This document shows, piece by piece, positions 61,798-64,000 of a stretch of DNA of 64,000 nucleotides. Below the pieces are notes generated by a model. It made no database searches. It was not told the origin of the DNA and saw only the letters and a program-made list of their open reading frames with translations. This DNA comes from Homarus americanus (Eukaryota; Arthropoda; Malacostraca; Decapoda; Nephropidae): positions 7,303,327-7,367,326 of the forward strand of contig NW_024722158.1 of NCBI RefSeq assembly GCF_018991925.1. The letters are read 5' to 3'. Made by a program: the position numbers and the translations under genes. Position 1 is the first letter of the stretch. Every line of letters begins with the position of its first letter.

Positions 61798-63330
61798 CAA
61801 CAGTGAGAGTAATCGTATTTTCTCTCTCCCTTCTTTCTCTACCTTCAGTTGTGACGTCATCAGTACCAACCGTGACGGACACAGGTCAAAGGTCAACCCC
61901 TGATGAGAGCACTGGACACCATCATCATCATGGCGTACCAGAACACACATACACCCATAGAGACGGTCCTCGGGTAAGTAACACTAATAAAAACAGACCT
62001 TATGAGCTTATGTCTTTATTCTGGGACTCAAGTGGACACAGGAAACGCGTACATGTCCTAAATTCGACTATTCTTGATTATTTATTTGGACATGGGGGTA
62101 TTTAAGGTGTCCAGAATCTTATATCTTGATCTATGTCCTGATAAACATGAAACACATAGGAAACGCGTGTAGATACTGTGAAATGGTGCATGTCCTTTAC
62201 TTGATGTATGTCCTAAAAGACGTTTCATCTTGGGCTACAGGTGGACATGGCGCATTCAGGAAACGTGTCTTCAGTGCTGGGAAGGACAGCCTCTCTCCGT
62301 TGCCGTGTCCTTCATCGTGGCAACAAGACGGTAAGTGCTGGTAGGGAAAGAAGGAGGGAGGGAAGGAGGTAGAGAGGGTGGGAGTAAGAGGGAGAAAGGT
62401 AGAGAAGGAGGAAGTAAGAGGGAGGGAAGAGGGGGTAACAGGTAGAAGGAGGTGAGAGGAGGAGTAAGAGGAAGGAAGGAAGGAAGGAAGGAAGGAAGGT
62501 GATAGACGTAATCTCTGTGCAAAAGTTCTCTAATGTTCAATATACAGGTGTTCTCTAATGTTCAATATACAGGTGTTCTCTAATGTTCAATATACAGGTG
62601 TTCCCTAATGTTCAATATACAGGTGTTCTCTAATGTTCAATGTACAGGTGTTTTCTAATGTTCAATATACAGGTGTTCTCTAATGTTCAATATACAGGTG
62701 TTCTCTAATGTTCAATATACAGGTGTTCCCTAATGTTCAATATACAGGTGTTCTCTAATGTTCAATATACAGGTGTTCTCTAATGTTCAATATACAGGTG
62801 TTCCCTAATGTTCAATATACAGGTGTTCCCTAATGTTCAATATACAGGTGTTCTCTAACGTCTGGCTATACAGGTGTTCTCAATGTCTAATATACAGGGT
62901 GTTCTCTAACCAATATATGTAGTCTCTTAATGTTCAATATACAGGTGTTCTCTAATGTTCAATATACAGGTGTTCTCTAATGTTCAATATACAGGTGTTC
63001 TCTAATGTTCAATATACAGGTGTTCTCTAATGTTCAATATACAGGTGTTCCCTAATGTTCAATATACAGGTGTTCTCCAATGTTCAATATACAGGTGTTC
63101 TCTAATGTTCAGTATACAGGTGTTCTCTAATGTTCAATATACAGGTGTTCCCTAATGTTCAATATACAGGTGTTCTCTTATGTCTAGTTATACAGGTAAG
63201 TTTCTAATGTTCAATATACAGGTGTTCTCTAATCTGGTACCCGTAGTGGTGCTCAAGTGGATCATATACTGGACTCATAATTGCTGACAGTGGATCAGCA
63301 CACTTATACTTGATCAAGGTTTCCAGGTGA
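60052..63330 (+). CDS. Dpr-like Ig-domain surface receptor, 5' part
   Basis: Coding exons 60052-60106, 61849-61973 and 62241-62330 have GT-AG borders and agreeing phases. A leader exon lies upstream, since CCTCTTGCAG at 60041 precedes the ATG exon. MTPRTFTSLVNLLTSLVL is a signal peptide. The second exon is Thr/Ser-rich with five consecutive His. The third encodes GNVSSVLGRTASLRCRVLHR then GNKT, the first half of an Ig V-set domain. The NVS..GRTA.L.CRV....GNKT pattern is that of the arthropod Dpr (defective proboscis extension response) family, neuronal surface receptors that bind DIP proteins. The expected continuation (W-I, LLTVDQHTYT, SRF) is visible at 63251-63327 but broken by small indels. 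The rest lies beyond the window. Assignment to Dpr rather than another Ig family rests on these two exons. Confidence 0.72.
60078..60185 (+). repeat. 41-bp tandem repeat containing exon end and splice donor
   Basis: GGTCAACCTC...GTGTTAG|GTAAGTGTC occurs at 60078 and 60119 with the donor repeated at 60107 and 60148, and a partial third copy starts at 60160. Use of the second donor would read into a TGA, so the first is expected. Confidence 0.85.
60186..61480. other. Intron sequence, unassigned
   Basis: Intron 1 of the Dpr-like gene, with short GACAGTCG...AAACAAGTGACA phrases recurring loosely (60470-61050) and a G10 run near 61370. No other feature. Confidence 0.5.
61480..61560 (+). mobile_element. 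tRNA-derived SINE head in intron
   Basis: Box A TGGCCGAGTGG (61493-61503) and a degenerate box B GGTTTGCATCC (61536-61546) with tRNA-like spacing. Box B has the wrong base at the invariant C, so it is not a working tRNA gene. Confidence 0.5.
61743..61794. repeat. (GT)n microsatellite
   Basis: About 26 units in intron 1 of the Dpr-like gene. Confidence 0.97.
62341..62500. repeat. GGAGGAAGTAAGAGGGAG repeat then (GGAA)n
   Basis: Begins 10 bases after the donor ACG|GTAAGTGCTGG of the third coding exon, and its units contain GTAAGAGG. Confidence 0.85.
62525..63232. repeat. 25-bp minisatellite, about 28 copies
   Basis: Unit: TGTTCTCTAATGTTCAATAT plus ACAGG. Each unit looks like a miniature acceptor (CTAAT, then TACAG|G). 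Lies directly before the damaged fourth Dpr-like exon. Confidence 0.95.
63251..63327 (+). pseudogene. Damaged fourth Dpr-like exon
   Basis: Pieces of the expected second half of the Ig strand block are present: TGGATC (W-I) at 63258, then in another frame LLTVDQHTYT (63281-63310), a TGA, then SRF and a donor CCAG|GTGAGTG. Several 1-2 base indels separate the pieces. Either assembly error beside a long array or real decay. Confidence 0.5.
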
Positions 63331-63334
63331 GTGT

Positions 63335-63528
63335 GTCTCTCTCTCTCTCTCTCTCTCGTTAATCAAGAGAACGATGAAATACAATATATTAAAAGAAAGA
63401 AAGAAAGAGAGAGAGAAAGAAAGAAAGAAAGAGAAAGAAAGAAAGAAAGACAACGTTAGATGTTTAGAAAGTTACTGTGACCTGTTGAGAAACTTAGGAA
63501 TAGTTTGCTTTTGTCCCACAAGCACAGT

Positions 63529-63574
<46 letters not shown>

Positions 63575-63590
63575 CCTGTTGGATAATCCC
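63335..63590. repeat. (CT)n, (GAAA)n and (GA)n tracts
   Basis: (CT)n at 63337-63357, GAAAGAAAGAAA at 63395-63450, (GA)n at 63535-63569. Confidence 0.95.
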
Positions 63591-63594
63591 CGAC

Positions 63595-63930
63595 AGTGAC
63601 AATCGCGGAGGAGTAACAGTGACGGAAGAGTGACAGTGACGGAAGAGTGAGACAAGACAGTGGCGAGAGGAGTGACAGATGCAGGAGTGACGAGTCGGTG
63701 ACAGAGGAGTGACAGATGCAGGAGTGACGAGTCGGTGACAGAGGAGTGACAGACGTAGGAGTGATGGAGGAGTTACAGATGAGTGACAGATACAGGAGTG
63801 ACGATACAGTGATGGAGGAGTTATAGATGGAGTGACGAAACGGTGATAGAGGAGTGACATAGAGATCAGTGGCAGATGCAAGAGCGATAGATGAGTGACA
63901 AATGCAGGAGTGACGGAGAGGTGGAGTGAC
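63595..63930. repeat. GAGTGACAGATGCAGGAGTGACG minisatellite
   Basis: Units of about 27-40 bp of GGAGTGACAGATGCAGGAGT, irregular, reaching nearly to the window end. Confidence 0.9.
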
Positions 63931-64000
63931 GGCATCATCAGTTACCACGAGTCTTGAGGGACCGCATTATGAGTAACGTGTTGGGGCCTGATGATGATGA

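Overview
The window looks like nuclear DNA of an arthropod, most likely a decapod crustacean. The reasons are: split genes with ordinary GT-AG introns; very long dinucleotide tracts; many scattered runs of the arthropod telomere motif TTAGG/CCTAA; CR1-type LINE tails and tRNA-derived SINE pieces of the kind common in crabs and shrimps; and a 100-N scaffold gap at 53901-54000. No prokaryotic features, CRISPR arrays or rRNA were seen. The species assignment is inference.

Real coding sequence is sparse. At the left, two small genes point away from each other. On the minus strand (1682-4288) six exons join without a phase error into a 190-residue protein with a signal peptide, one PKD-type Ig-fold domain and one C-terminal membrane helix. 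On the plus strand (6404-9182) exons encode a signal peptide, an Asn/His-rich segment, an acidic segment, an Arg-Arg-Arg-Arg-Ser furin-like site, a Ser/Thr/Pro mucin-like repeat and a probable membrane helix in a last exon whose phase does not fit. At the right edge (60052 onward, plus strand) begins a gene with a signal peptide, a His-rich linker and the first half of an Ig V-type domain resembling the arthropod Dpr family. It runs toward or past the window end. A minus-strand piece at 20115-20263 could be one more exon.

Transposon remains: a 443-bp CR1-like 3' end inserted cleanly into a minisatellite (228-670); two degenerate LINE C-terminal tails (10932-11290 plus, 24665-24905 minus); a frameshifted retroelement C-terminal domain with a CxC...HxxxC finger and an endonuclease-like region (28203-29190); and tRNA-derived SINE pieces near 18.0-18.7 kb and 61.5 kb.

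Most of the remainder is tandem repeat. Over twenty unrelated minisatellite units (15-88 bp) occur side by side. Large arrays are 12.7-13.95 kb (30 bp), 16.7-17.9 kb (21 bp), 29.6-30.5 kb (20 bp), 36-39.4 kb (20 bp), 40.6-43.2 kb (21 bp), 44.6-45.9 kb (about 30 bp) and 46.3-51.9 kb (14-15 bp, almost pure pyrimidine on the plus strand). A roughly 1.6-kb segment at 34220-35955 recurs at 54001-55595, directly after the N gap. This is either a true duplication or two haplotypes placed in series.

Three patterns stand out. Tandem repeats tend to begin at or inside 5' splice sites of the genes. A dispersed cassette has CACCTGAAGATTA-type inverted ends around telomere-like repeats. The same end motif has been amplified into the 44.6-45.9 kb array.
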